A stretch of DNA of 64,000 nucleotides from Mesostigma viride. Taxonomy: Eukaryota > Streptophyta > Mesostigmatophyceae > Mesostigmatales > Mesostigmataceae. The translations under genes were made by a program, and so were the position numbers. The stretch is from positions 423,366 to 487,365 of the forward strand of contig RPFO01000080.1 of assembly GCA_009746045.1 (NCBI GenBank). The letters are read 5' to 3'. The notes beneath the pieces are model-generated. The model did no database searches, was not told where the DNA came from, and was given only the letters and a program-made list of their open reading frames with translations. Positions 1 to 13,200 of the stretch are shown one piece after another. Position 1 is the stretch's first letter; each line of letters starts with the position of its first letter.

Positions 1-1370
1 CATACTGCCTACTCGGAAAATGGATCGCAGCATGTTGGTAACCGCGCCGTCCAGCTTGCAAGTTGCGGGCCAGGTCGGCGGTGAGGGTCCACGTCTCATC
101 GGCCCCATACGTGAGAACAGGAAGGACGAGGACCTTGAACAGGTCCTGTTTCTCGATCCTGCCCAGGGGCTTGCGCCACAGGGCCCGGTACTGGCGTAAA
201 GCGTGCCAGGCGAGGGAGATGCGATGGTCCACATCAACCTCGCAGCTGGGAAGCAGGCTGCCCAGCAGCTTGACGCGGTCCCGATACAGGACTCGAGAGC
301 CGTCGAGGAGATAGAGGGGTGGCGGTGAGTGGGTGAGCCCAACCGCCAGGGCCTCTGTCTTCTTGCTGACCTCAAGCCCTACTGCACGGGCCTCGATAGC
401 CAGGCAGTCAAGCCACGTCTGCACGTGCCCAGTGTCCTCGAAGAGGGTGGTGTCGTCTGCGTAGATGATGTACGTCAGCCAGCCGAATCTCCGTGTCCGC
501 TCCGCCATGCCAGAAATCGTTGCAGACCTGCACCCCTGGTTCCCTACCCACGATGCGGGCAAATCGCTTGCGCGTCTGAATCATTACGTATTCGACCACA
601 ATAATGAACAGGTAGGGCGACAGCACGCAGCCCTGCCACACACCCTTCTGTAGAGGGCATGGTGGCGTGGTCCCGTAAGAAGTGCGCACCGAAGTGGTGG
701 ACCCTTCATACAGGTTGCAGATGACAGCAATAAGGGGGCGGGAGATCCGGAACAGCTCGAGGATGTCCCAAAGCGCAGGCCAGAAAACCGAATCGAAGGC
801 TTTGATGAAGTCCACCAGCACAAGGTGCAAAGGGGACTCACCAGGCTGAAGGCGTTGCAGTTCCTCCACCAGTCGGCGAGTAGCGAAGAGCGCCTGTACT
901 GTGTTGCGACCTGAACGGAAGCCGTGCTGAGTCTCGCTGAGGTGACCGTCCAGGGCCGTGCGCAGGCGGTTCAGGATGAGCCGCATAAGAAGCTTGAGGG
1001 GGGCACTTTGAATGCACACCCCTCTGTAGTTGCCGGGGTCGGCTGGCGACCCCTTGTTCTTGTACAGCATCGTGCGAAAACTGTGTTGCCAGGCTGCTGG
1101 AGGCGGTTGCGACGACAGCAGAAGGCGGTTGCAGATGTCCCGGAAGAGCAGCATAACACCGGTGTCCTCGAATTCGGCGGCAAGTTTCACAACTGCTGCA
1201 GGAATCTCGTCGGAGCCGGTGGCTGCGTCATAACGCAGGCGCTGGACCGCCTCCGTGACCTCGCGAGAGGTGAAAGGAGGCATGTCTGACGGGTCGCCAA
1301 GTGGGCCGATCAGCGGGGGGACTAGGTAGTCCGCCGCTGACCTAGGCGGGGCCGGGGGCCCGGCGTTGCT
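1..1370 (-). mobile_element. LINE (RTE-like) reverse-transcriptase fragment, cut by window edge
   Basis: Minus-strand translation from about 1370 downwards shows a non-LTR reverse transcriptase. The finger-domain stretch with MLYKNKGSPADPGNYRGV and then GFRSGRNT is followed by VDFIKAFDSVFW (motif A) and GVWQGCVLSPYLF. A frame change near 480 leads to IIYADDTTLF, the YADD catalytic box, and then to a thumb-like part with VLPVLTYGADETWTLTADLA near position 110. The 5' side is truncated near 1340-1370, where the similarity stops without an endonuclease domain. The frame change and missing 5' part mean it is a dead copy. The same protein family recurs at 14.9, 17.7, 32.4, 34, 46 and 55 kb. Clade assignment to RTE is by motif style only; an L1-related clade is the alternative. 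Confidence 0.88.
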
Positions 1371-4204
1371 ACATTGGTTGTGCGTTAGACGGAATCCTCG
1401 GTCTGAGAAGATTTGACATCTCACGTTAAATGAAGTGAGACATGGAAAAGGGCTCGGGTACGCGACGTTGTAAAATGGCTCGAAAAAAAGGAACGGAGGA
1501 GATTTGGCGCCGCCTCGGTCGTGACATTGTTTGCTCCATTGGATCTGCATCTACGGCGTTCGTGGGTTGCTTCGAAACCCAGTCATAGAGAAGTCGAGTA
1601 AGTGATCCTTTTCCACACGTCGGTTAAAATCGGAGTCGGGCCCTTAGGCCGTCCGAGTTGAAGTTAATTGAAATTGAAATTGACATGGACATCGATGTTG
1701 AAATTGAATTCGGTCTCCTGCTAGTCTGCCGGTGAGAAAATGGAGCCCTTGCTGTGTTATGTAATTGCAGCCCAGACCCCATACCAGGTTCAACAAACAC
1801 ACCATTTTTTATTTTTCAAGTAGGAGCAAGGTCATGCCCCATCAATGTGCTGTCTATTTCCTCCCCACACCTCGGTCTGGATGCTAGACATGCCATTGAG
1901 TCAACCGAGGAGATCTAATGCAACCAATTCATCACGCAGCTACAAATTTGGTGAACTTCCCATAGCCAGCCATGTCATCAGACCCGCCCACAACGTCACC
2001 CCTAAATCTAGTGCTAAGTGCAACGCCAGTCATGCGTATTCTGCCTTCATAATACCATTGTGCTGTCCAAGGGCTCCAGCTTTCACCATATATACATACA
2101 AGGTACTGCTGGCATAAGCTGCGACCCCATGATGAATGGAAAGGAAGTCAAATGATAGACGAAAGCAGCCCAAACTGACAGGCATGCCAGCCACGAGAGC
2201 AGACCAATACAGCCACTATCTACATACTTTGTGGGACTTCTTTCATCTTGACCATCTGTACTACTTACCAATTCAGAGTGGGAGGCGAACCACCCATAGC
2301 TGTAGCCACTTACCAGCACAGCTAGCAGTAGCTCGTCATCCCGGTGTCCATCACCATCCAAGCTGAGTTCAACATATGTCCATGTCTTCAACTCTGACGC
2401 ATCCATACAAGCATCTTTGTAATAAGCTTCGTAATAAGCATCTTTGTAACACGTGTCTTCGTGCTCAATCGGCAGTGTACACCAATCAGGCGCTAAGAAG
2501 CCAAGTGGCGTGTTCTCAATCCTCCGTTGTCTTGGAAGCGGTTGAGCAAGAAGGTAGTGCAGACGGGGTCCCTTGGTGCTCATTCGAACGCCCTGAACAA
2601 ATTCAGGAAGATTGAACCGAGATCGAGTATGTTGAAATAATCCAAAACAAGAAACAACAAGTCAGCAGATGTAGCCGATAGAAGTGACAGGCATGGGAGG
2701 GTACCGACGAGCTACATCCCCCCCCAAAAAAAGTGAATCCGCATTGTCACCTTCAGTGTGTACCGGTACGGGTATGGTCAAATATGGTACGGCAAGGTTG
2801 GGCAGTAAGTACGCCGTAAATACGGTAAACACAAAAAGTAGCCCATTATGAATTGTCATGTAGGGGATTCCAATGCCATGGCTAAGCGCTGTCATTCCTA
2901 CACAAAAACAGCATCACATACATTCAATTTTTTATGCATGTTCACTGGCAGGGCGCAGCTATATACTCCGCACAATAGGGTGACAGCACCCTTGGGGGTC
3001 GATCCACCTCTGGCTTATTAACTTTAGTAGGGATTTATAAATTCATGCGTGCGTGCGTGCATGTGTGTGAGAGTGAGTGAGCGAGCATGTGTGTGTGTGT
3101 GTGTGTGCGTGTGTGTGTGTGTGTGCGTGTGTGTGCGTGTGTGTGTGTGTGCGAGCATGTGTGTGCATGGGGGGGAGGGGAGGGGGGGCATGTGGATGAG
3201 TAGGTGTTTGGTAGTGACATGGATGGCCTTCTTCATGGTCACACTCTGTGCAACATTCACCTCGCTATCAATGCCTCGGTCCACACAGCATGGAGCTCCT
3301 TCCCGTGGAAGTGGAGTTCCGCCACGGTAGTCTGACGTAGTGCAGGGCCGGCATCATCCACAACCATTGGTGTGTCTGCCGAGCCAAACCTGATGCACAA
3401 CACCCCTCCGCCTGGGCCATGGTTGCATCCATCCCGTGTGCCATGCGCTTCTTCCATCCTTACCTCTGAGAGTCACTATCCGCTTTTGCCTTGCCAGGCG
3501 TGTTCTTTGCGCCTTTATTACACCTGGACTCTTGCTGGCCGGGACAGACATCCCTTTACCTACCGGGTGACCAACTTCGCAGGACGCATTAGAGGTAAAC
3601 GCCGGCAAAAATTGCAACTCGTATTTTCAAATTTATCTACAAAATTACTTTTTCACTACGTTTAACAGCATCTTATGAACAACGCTGCGCACGAAATTTC
3701 ACTCCAGCTGTATCTAAAATGCCTTGAACAATATGATAACGCACTCCTGGTAAATCTTTTACTCTTCCTCCTCATATTAAAACGAGATAGTGTTCTTGTA
3801 AAATATGTCCCATTGCAGGAATAAGCACTTGCTTCAAAACCAGAAGTCAAACGTACACGTGCAACTTTACATAACGCAGAAGTTGGTATACACTTGTACC
3901 AAGTTCCTCAACCAGCGAAAGAGACAAGGCCTTCCAAAGGCCATCACTGTAAAGCTTTTGAAGGATAGAATGTATTGAAACTCCGAACAAGCAGGGAAAA
4001 CAGGCTACCAACAAATAAAACAATGGTAAGCATTAATAAACTAAAACAACTTTTGCTTTCTAACATCCAACGGCCACAACAGAAAGGAAAAAGGGCTCAA
4101 GTCTCTTCTACCCTGCCTTACTGTAGAAGTAGGAAAAGAACAAAGGAACCAGTCCCCTGATAAAAGCACTAGAGACAGGGTGCCCCACCCCAAATTACCC
4201 ATCC
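1371..4204. other. No recognisable gene (3' flank of SKP1)
   Basis: I see no coding pattern I trust in this 2.8 kb. It is A/T-richer than the neighbouring genes, its ORFs are short and compositionally biased, and it contains one GT dinucleotide tract. It probably holds the 3' untranslated region of SKP1 and intergenic sequence. Confidence 0.5.
3045..3165. repeat. (GT)n / GTGC microsatellite
   Basis: An impure GT tract preceded by a few GTGC units. It produces long artificial Cys-Val or His-Thr ORFs on the two strands that should not be annotated. Confidence 0.95.
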
Positions 4205-6126
4205 TTACCATTGGTTCTCCCTCTTGACCTCCTCTTCTTCTTCGGGCGTGAAGTCATTCTTGATCGAAAAGTTCTGACGGATCTCCTCAGGGCTTTTGCC
4301 TGGATACATCCAGCATGCGTTGCGGAGGCCAAGCCAGCCAGGCAGGAGATACTGAAATGTTTAGTACTGCATACTCACATTCAAGTACACAAGCCATTTC
4401 CCAGAGCCTAAACTTGGCTCACTCACTCCTATCCCTTCCCCTTCTTGCAAGGAAAAAACAAAGGAAAGGAGCTTGCTCTGAAGATATGGTGAAAAGGTTG
4501 GATGCCAAAAAGGGATTAACTTCAGAGCAACCACAAGAATTTAGAATTAGTTGCATTACACTGAAATCTTGATGATTTAGAAGTTTTGTTCTGCTTGTTT
4601 TCTTTGAGAACTTGACAATCACTCACAAACGCCATGGATTTCTCATTGCATATACACTGAAAATAAGGCCTCGTTTCACCCCAGAAAAAAACAGCAAACA
4701 TTGCATCAGTCTGAAGTTTGAAGCAAACCCCAAACTTGACATAGCTTACAATAAACTTTCAAGTAACATATACATGAAAGGGTTGGCGGTAGACCGGTCT
4801 GTTATCGTAGACATGGTCTCGAAAATCAACCCCGAATTTTATTTTGAGTAGCGCAACCGACAGATCCTCCGCGAGAGGATCCTGGATCATACCTCAGATA
4901 CCGAAAAGTCCATTACCGGTTGGGTGATAGAATGGCTACAAGGGAGGTGAAAATGGCTTTATGCTGGCTCCTTAGCATCAAATGGGCGGAAGTTAAGACG
5001 GGCCAAGGAGGACATTGGGGAGTCCAATCTAAAGTTTAAGAAGCGCAATCGCCAGATCTTGATGAGGGCACTCAGAATCTGAACTTGACATGCCAGGATT
5101 GGTCAATATTTGGGCGGCAGTGGTCGAGATCCAATACTGCCAACGCCAAAAATTAATTGATTCGCTAAAATGTGCTTTTTCAATAGGGTTGACCGGTCTA
5201 TCGCCAACCCTTTCACATCTCCCTTTTCTCCATGTCTACAATCAACAACATGGCAATATATGTGAGCCTTGCAAAAGGAGCAGACCTCCTCATTTCCTCA
5301 CAGTATTCTCAGTATTGTCATTACTACGACGATTGAGCGCAGCTAAACACATGCAATCTATTTCAGGCCGGATAAGACAAGCACCGACTATAGAAAAGCA
5401 TCTCAATTACAACCAAATCAAGCTTATTCAGGAAAAAACACACAAAAACTGGGGAATAGACACGCAGGCAGCAGTAAAACGACAAGTTACCATACCTTTG
5501 ATCATGTCGGCAACAGTATGGCACGTCAGATCAAGAAGGCTCTTGATGTTCAAATAATTGGCAGCCTGCACGCATGTACAAATACAGAACGCCTCATACA
5601 GGGAAAGCAGTTAGAACAAGATGTCAGGCATACCGTGGACTCTGGAGCCTGGAATACAAGCAAGGAACGAAAAGCGGGAACACGTGCCGTCGTGCACGTC
5701 AAAGCTTACCAGAATTAACTCGAAAAGCGTAGACTTCTCCACCGTGGCGAACTCAGCATCCCACTTCTTCACCTCGTCTTCAGGAATAGCCCCCTTTTCG
5801 CCTTCTCCCCTAGCCTCGACGTGGTACTTACAATACTCGATGACCTTAGCCAAAATTTTGGAAGAAACGTTCGGGAGGGGCACTGCGTCGTCGGTGCCCG
5901 TGTCTGCAGGAACAACAGCGCATGCATACCGGGAAAAGACAATAAGACAAAGAGTGTGGCCGGAAACTTCAAAACAGCAAGAACGTTATCTGCCTAGGAA
6001 AAGACCAGAAATCCCCGCCTTTTGCGTACCCTCCATCATGTTCTTGACTGTTAATGACTCGAAGGCCACCTTGTCGTCCACCTCAAACATCTGCGCATCG
6101 GAGCTCTGCAACTTAACCTTCCCCAT
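4205..6126 (-). CDS. SKP1: SKP1, SCF ubiquitin-ligase adaptor (4 exons)
   Basis: SKP1 links cullin-1 to F-box proteins in SCF E3 ubiquitin ligases. Exons on the minus strand: 6126-6030, 5903-5710, 5565-5496 and 4299-4205, all with GT-AG borders and compatible phases, giving about 151 residues (family usually near 160). The N-terminus starts [16 protein letters not shown], followed by a BTB/POZ-like core with [17 protein letters not shown] and a [10 protein letters not shown] segment. The C-terminal F-box-binding part contains [20 protein letters not shown] and [11 protein letters not shown], and the protein ends [15 protein letters not shown]1 proteins normally end in NQWAFE. Here the TAA stop overlaps a good donor (GTAAGG), so a further tiny exon for the last residues is possible, though I did not find one. 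Its start is 1.1 kb from the divergent TauD-like gene. Confidence 0.95.
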
Positions 6127-7228
6127 GACTCTTTGAGATTATGAAGCGAACAACAATTGAAAGAAGCAGATCGCTGGTTACAGTTAGAAGGAACTACAAA
6201 AGCCTCGCCACCACCCTTGCTTATTACCGACGACAAGTGCTTCCGGAAGACACACGCGCAGCTGGATGCATCCTCGATCATGCCTCCCCGCGCCGGGCCA
6301 GTAGGCACTCACGCGCGGCAACGTGGGCGATTCGATGGGACGCCTTCGCGATCGGCCGCTGCGTGGAACGTATTGTACATACTGTGGCCCAGTGCGCCAG
6401 ATTCGCGCCAAGCCACGCGGGGCGCGAAATGCTGACTCTTTCGCGCCAGATGGAGGTGACAGGTCTGGCGGACATCAGGCCGCAGGTTTGAATCGACCAA
6501 CCGCACTGGTTTTGGGTGACCGGTAGGTAGGTAGTAGCAACTCCCCATTTAGGCATTTACCCGGAGAGTACGCGCGAATCGCGATGGCGTGAATTCGTTG
6601 GCGTCAATAACGGATATACCTGAACGATGGCGTGGGAAGGAATAAAATGACTTGATTGACTACATGACTGGGTTCTTGAACTGAAACTGAACTCAACTCA
6701 TGAGTGGATCCATAGACTGCCTCATGCGGTGTGGCAAACAAGGTTTGAGTTGAGTTTATTCCAAACAAGGTGAGATATTCGATTAGTAGTACGTGACCCC
6801 TACGTAAGCTAAGGCCGTTTCCAAATCTCTGCTGCCCATGTGCGGCGTGGGCGACAACAACAACAACAACAACAACAACGCAAGCTAGTCCTAACCACGC
6901 GCGCGACGGCACGTTGAGTCATGACTGCACTCGGCAAAAAATCGACTTGCCGTCGCACTACTTTCGCAATGTGGAGGTAGTTACATGCCTTCATCAATCG
7001 GACGTTTTCTCCAGCGTTTTTCTCGTTCAACGGTACAGCCTCGGCATCAATGCCACGTCGGGGCACCTTATCGTTGCTGGGGACTGGGCTCTAGGAGGGC
7101 GAAGATCAAGGGGAATGACCTTGTACACAATAATTAGACCAGCTCGACGTTTCCTGTCAGGTGCAAGCTGCCTACATTCTGTGTAGGCCAGTGTCAGTGT
7201 TTTGTGTGTTGCTGGTTCTTAAAACGAA
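6127..7228. promoter_or_regulatory. Divergent intergenic spacer between SKP1 and the TauD-like gene
   Basis: Must contain the promoters of both divergent genes. The SKP1-proximal half (to about 6600) is GC- and CpG-rich. A (CAA)n run lies near 6853-6880. I cannot point to a TATA box or a defined element. Confidence 0.5.
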
Positions 7229-10200
7229 ATGGCCAAGATTAAATTATTCAACTCGATCCCGCTAGGGCTAATAATCCGGGGCTCACGCCAACATGTTAGG
7301 GGCACACAGCTGCTGCTAAAACAGCGGGCCGCCAATGCCGTTTGGTTGCTGCTGCTCATGTGCCTGTTGTATTGCGGTGCCTGGTTTAGCCCGGTGATTC
7401 TTACATGGCACCAATTGTGGCCGTCCGGAATTTCGGACTCGTGCGACCCTGCCTCATGCGTTGGTACGCTCCGAAGGGTAAAACAAAACATTCAGGTATG
7501 GGTAAACGAGCAGTCGAGTCCCGCCTGTCAGGAGAAATGCAACCCCATCAACATTCGTTCATTTTGTCAGGATTGCGGGGGCATGGACTTGCCCGGGAAT
7601 GAGGAAAAGCAGCGACTATGCAGCATGAGCTGCTATTACCACGGCACTTGCCGCCTGGCCGGCCCAGCAGAGGAACCTCACCCTAGCTGCCCCGTAAGTT
7701 GCCAAGCAAGCCCAGCAGCCAAGGCATAGATTGTCTGGCAGGGTGCTGCCAGCAGCCAAGCACCTGTGAATTTCAACTGTTAACTGCGACCTCCTTAGCC
7801 CAGGATTGCATTTGCATTTTGCTGAGGACCCCCAGTGTATACCGCTACATTAGGTGTACACTATAGGAAATACTACCATAGGAATGCCATGATGCATGAT
7901 GCGGTGTAGCAGTATCTGCACCCTTCTCACTTTTGTATCTATTGTGCGCCGTCCAATAGTGCGTGCTTGTTTTGCTGTTCGCATGTCCGGCCACCCTGCC
8001 GCAGCCGTACGACCCCTCCCTCAGGGACGCCAGGGTGGCGCTGCTAAATTCCCTGGGGGCGACCGTTCAGCCGGGCGCAAACTACGGAATCGATGTATGC
8101 GAGGATCGGGCACCAAGTGCCTGCATTCAGTGTAGCTAGGTCCAAGCTCTGGCTTCCAGCATTCACTGTAGCTAGGTAGCATCGAATGCCGGCATTGATT
8201 TGCACTGGGTAGTTGTCAAGAATATGCCCCAGTTGTCTTTTAGTGCAGACCACGGGACCGATGTGAGCATGCGTTGACTCTCCTCCGTCGATGGGAGCTG
8301 GGTGTCGCGCTGACTAGGGCATTTATGGCTAGGTACCGCTGACTATGCATTTATGAGAGCTGATTGTCGCGCTGACCATGGCATATATCGAAGCTGGGTA
8401 ACGCAGAGTCCCGGTGTTGTCACAGGCCAGCCGGTGACGTGCGCTAGTGTTGTCTGTCTCAGTGACGTGCGCTGGTGTTGTCTGTCTCGGTGACATGTGC
8501 TAGTGTTGTCTGTCTCGCTGTTAGCGCCACCATGCGACACCGGTACGGCGTGCCTGCGTGACGTCCGCTGGCTATCTTGCTACCGATGATGGCACGTTGC
8601 TGTCTTCCTTCCTTACTACTTTGCTATCTTGCTAGGTAGCTGTTTTTTGCAGAAAGTTCTGTGCTGCCTGCCCACTAGCTAGATACAAGCGGCCAGTATT
8701 GAATGCTCGTCCAAATTTAACTGTGTTGCCTGGCCGTCCGGCTCACAATGAAGGAGCGTGCAGCCCGGAAATAAAAAGTGTGCAGCCTGGATTTGAGGAT
8801 GGCTTGCCCTATATTGGGGGGAAGCATCTGGCTGGGCGCTCACCCCATACTTAGGTAGCAACCTCTACACTTAAAAATGTTTTTACTTGAACCTTCCTCT
8901 ACCCACTGGCCTCCTTTTCCCCTCCCCACCTTTCCATATTCTTGCGTTGATGTTTGCTTGCCCCAAACTCTCATGCTGGCGCACGCGCATGCTTGTCACA
9001 TTTGGTTTGCATGTCCGCATGCATGGAGGCTTATTATGTTAGCACACACGCGTGCGCTTATCGTGTTTAATGAGGCAGGCTGTTTGCACACACGCGCACG
9101 CTAGTGTGTTTGATGAGGCGGCATGTTTGCACACACGCACACGCATACTGTGTTTAATGAGAAGGCCTCATCGCTTTACTTGCCCTGTGTCCTCATATGA
9201 TGTTCTGTCATCTGTATATGCTCTGCTTGCATAGGGCATGCTTGCCCTGTGTTCTCGTGGTGTGCTTGCTTGCATAGGGCATGCTTGCCCAAGGTTCTAT
9301 CATCTGTGGTGTGCTTGCTTGCTTGCATAGGGCATGCTTGCCCAATGTTCTATCATCTGTGGTGTGCTTGCTTGCATAGGGCATGCTTGCCCAATGTTCT
9401 TTCATCTGTGGTGTGCTTGCTTGCATAGGGCATGCTTGCCCAAGGTTCTATCATCTGTGGTGTGCTTGCTTGCATAGGGCATGCTTGCCCAATGTTCTAT
9501 CATCTGTGGTGTGCTTGCTTGCATAGGGCATGCTTGCCCAATGTTCTATCATCTGTGGTGTGCTTGCTTGCATAGGGCATGCTTGCCCAATGTTCTATCA
9601 TCTGTGGTGTGCTTGCTTGCATAGGGCATGCTTGCCCAATGTTCTATCATCTGTGGTGTGCTTGCATGCTCATTTTTTATGTGCACGGATGACATACCCT
9701 TCCCCCCCCCCCCCCCCCCCCACCCCACACACACTTCCTCCCCCCAGGTGTACGGCATCGACATCAGGGAGCCCTGGGTGCTTGGCCACGAGCAACTGCT
9801 ATGCGCCATCCAGCATCTCACCCATGACTACCGAGTGGTCACCTTTAAGCGGCAGGTGCATCTGGCTGGAATGCCAGACGATGTGCTTTCATAGACCATG
9901 CGGATAGATTCCAGGCATGCCCAAGACGAATATAGATATAGAGCTTGCTGACTAATAGGTCTCTGTATGAACATCAGCCGTTAAAGGGATGGATGCATTA
10001 GGAGCTCTACGGGGGGCCTCAGCGTAGAACACTCGACTACGCTGGAACATGTCTCAGCCTGCATAACCTTCCAGACTTCACAATTAAAGTAAATGAGGTG
10101 TGGGACATTTGTCAAAGCTTAGCTCAGGTAATTTTGCTTGCGCCCCGTCAGTAAACGCAGCACCCTGGGAGAGTAGCTCGATAAACAACGAAAACATACT

Positions 10201-13200
10201 GTGCATTGTCAGCTGGGACAGTGACCGTGCTCAGGCAGGTCTTGCAAGCGCCTTTTTTTCTCTCTTTGCATGAAATGTGACTTACCTCCCTTTGCCTGAA
10301 ACACACCTTTCCATGAATTCAACCTGCACTTGCTGCCTAACTGGGGAAAAAAAACTTCATGACATCAAGCTTCAGGAAGCATCATTGGGTCACTAAAAAA
10401 GAATCCCTCTCAAGCCTTGTTACTGCGTGTCTACACTACGCCTCGTTGACGTGTCCGTTGCTTCCCCTCTATTTTTGGCTTTTGTTTTCTTGGGGCTTTT
10501 GTTTTGGGGGGGTTGCACTTTACAGAAGCATTCGTGCGAAATCGACATGCGGGCGTGCTACATGCTGGGCAAGGCGTACGAGGGGCGGCCCATCTTCTGG
10601 GACACCCCCCGCATCAACCTGATCTCCAACCACCCGTTGCTGGGGCTTGCCGCTGAATCTGCCGAGGGTGAGCGTGATTAACAAATAGTTGTTGCTCGTA
10701 CATGCATGATTTACAGAAGTAGATACCACGTGGCCGAGAGAGCGAGCGTGTGCACTGATTGTATCTGATGACCTGCCGCAGGTTATTTAGACTCATCTCA
10801 TGGAGGAATTTCAATACTGTGCTTGACCGTCAGAAAAAGGGCTTTTTGAGGCAGTTGGGGGGGGGGGGGGGGGGGGGGGCAATTCATGTTGGATGAGTGA
10901 TGCCACGAGCACACTTTGAAGTGAGCGCAGTACGCAGCACGGCTTGTGCCAGCTATGTTGGTGACCCAGCAACACCCAACAGGTTGGGAGGGTTCCCCAT
11001 CCCTTTGGGCAGCTAGCTGTCTTTTCGGTTGCCATGAGCGGGCGCACACCTGCCGCGGCGTGCTGAGGGAGGTAATGCATATTAGGATCACTTTTGAGTG
11101 CCTTTCCCTGGTTTTCCCTGTGGCATCGCTCTGCATCTCTTCCTGGTGTGATCCTGTGTTTTGGAATTTTTTACTGGGGCATCCTCTGCGGTGGAATTCC
11201 CTCCCTTGTGGCACATGTTGCATGTAGCATCATCTCTGCGGGAGTGTTCCTCTGCTGGGGCTCTGTCTTCTTCCTCCCTTGTGGGACATTGGTTGCCCCC
11301 GTCGCTTGTTCCATGTATCGTTGCATCGGCTCTCTCTCTGACGCGCCGTCCGTCTGTTGTGGCGCATTTTGTATCCATGTATCTTGGCACTGGTTCTTCA
11401 ACCATGGCCTCCATGATGTGCCGTCCATCTGTGGAAATGATGTGCTTTCTCTGCTGTGGTCTTCCTCTGCTGGGGCACCTTTTCCTGCAACGGCTTCGCA
11501 AGGCAAGGGGGCTGGCTTGTGAAGCTGTTGTGTTCTGTAGAGCCTCTGGTGGGGCATTCCCCTGCACGGCCCCTTGCTCTTCCATTTCCCTGCTGGCTCA
11601 CATCCCGTTCTTTGGCTGTGCCCTACCCCCCCCCCCTGTGTGCTATACCGCCCATGGTGCCACCTCCGGCCGCGCACCTGCAGGGTGGCACTTGGATGGT
11701 CCAGGGGAGGTGCGTTGGACGTGCTTGCTGCGCATGCGTTGATGCCTGCTGCGGTTGCGATGGCTGACAAACCAGCATTGTTCTGCTGTAGGCTCTTGGT
11801 AATAAGGTTCTAATTATTGTAGTATAATGGCATCGCTTTTTTGTAGCGATCACAAGACCGTGCATGCACTTGTAGCGATCACAGAACCGTGCATGCACTT
11901 GTAGCGATCACAGAACCGTGATGGCGATTGGAAGGCTTGTACCCTAGGCTTGTAATATAGCCTTACAGTTGCCATGCATAACAAGTCATATTAGAGTGAG
12001 TCGTAATAGTCGACGCTGAGAGTCAAGAGTGTGAGTCATAATAGTTGACAGTGTGAGGCCACGGGGCACACGTCTTTCGCCATTTCGGGATTTTAATGAG
12101 CTTGTCACTTTCCAGCACCTGCTGGCTTGAAAGCCGTCCTTTTGCCATCCTCCCTCCCCGGATCCTGGGCATGCACTTGAAAATTCTTGAAAATGTGTTA
12201 ATGCAAGGACTCCTTAACAAGCCGTTTGCACATTGCCACACCTGCATCATGTCCTGTCTACTGTCCAGGGTCCGTTTCTTTTAATGGGAGCATTGGAGTG
12301 CTTTTCAAAACTCCAAACACGGCCCCGGGGCATCCGTACGCGGTGTCCAGCCTGCTTAGTAATGATTATAATAAGTAATGCATGGTGCTTGGGCTTTTAT
12401 ATCTGGTGGCATCTAATACAAAATAGCTTTGGACCTTTTTTAACTTGCCTCGCCACAACGTGCGCGAAATAGCAAAAAAACTTGGCCAGGCTCAGTAAAT
12501 TTAACAAGTGTAGAAATACTTGTAAAGGAGTTCAAGGCAGGGCTTGTCCTCGGCCCGGAGCAAAGAAAGTCCCCACCTGTGGTGGGTTGTGTGCCGGAGG
12601 AAAGAATCAATGGCTCGGTTTCTCCATGGAAGTCGCTGCCAGGTTGCATGGCCTTCCGAAGGATTAAAACCCCTAGAAAGTCTTTCAGCCTTTCAAAGGA
12701 TAACAAAGACAGTTTTACTATCCGTAGAAAAGAGTGGGCTGTATGTACATCCACCCAGTGGTGCCAGTTTCCCCAGAGGACTATCACGCGTCATGTCTAA
12801 TCACTCATCATGTCTAATCACTCATCATGTCTAATCACTCATCATGTCTAATCACTCATCATGTCTAATCACTCATCATGTCTAATCACTCATCATGTCT
12901 AATCACTCATCATGTCTTATCGCTCATCATATATAATCAGTCATCATGTCTAATCAGTCATCATGTCTAATCACTCATCATGTCTAATCACTCATCATGT
13001 CTAATCACTCATCATGTCTAATCACTCATCATGTCTAATCACTCATCATGTCTAATCACTCATCATGTCTTATCGCTCATCATATATAATCAGTCATCAT
13101 GTCTAATCAGTCATCATGTCTAATCACTCATCATGTCTAATCACTCATCATGTCTTATCGCTCATCATATATAATCAGTCATCATATATAATCACTCATC

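Noticed and set aside
3024-3330. His-Thr and Cys-Val repeat ORFs
   Set aside because: Produced by the GT dinucleotide tract; no upstream or downstream coding support.
9229-9668. Possible CRISPR-like array (49 bp units); likewise 12797-13290
   Set aside because: Units are contiguous, with no unique spacers; these are eukaryotic intron minisatellites.
12270-12355. Possible extra exon of the TauD-like gene after CTGTCCAG
   Set aside because: The microexon (phase 0 end) joins exon 6 (phase 0 start) directly, giving the expected spacing between HxD and the glycine segment; this stretch adds nothing conserved and lacks a good donor.
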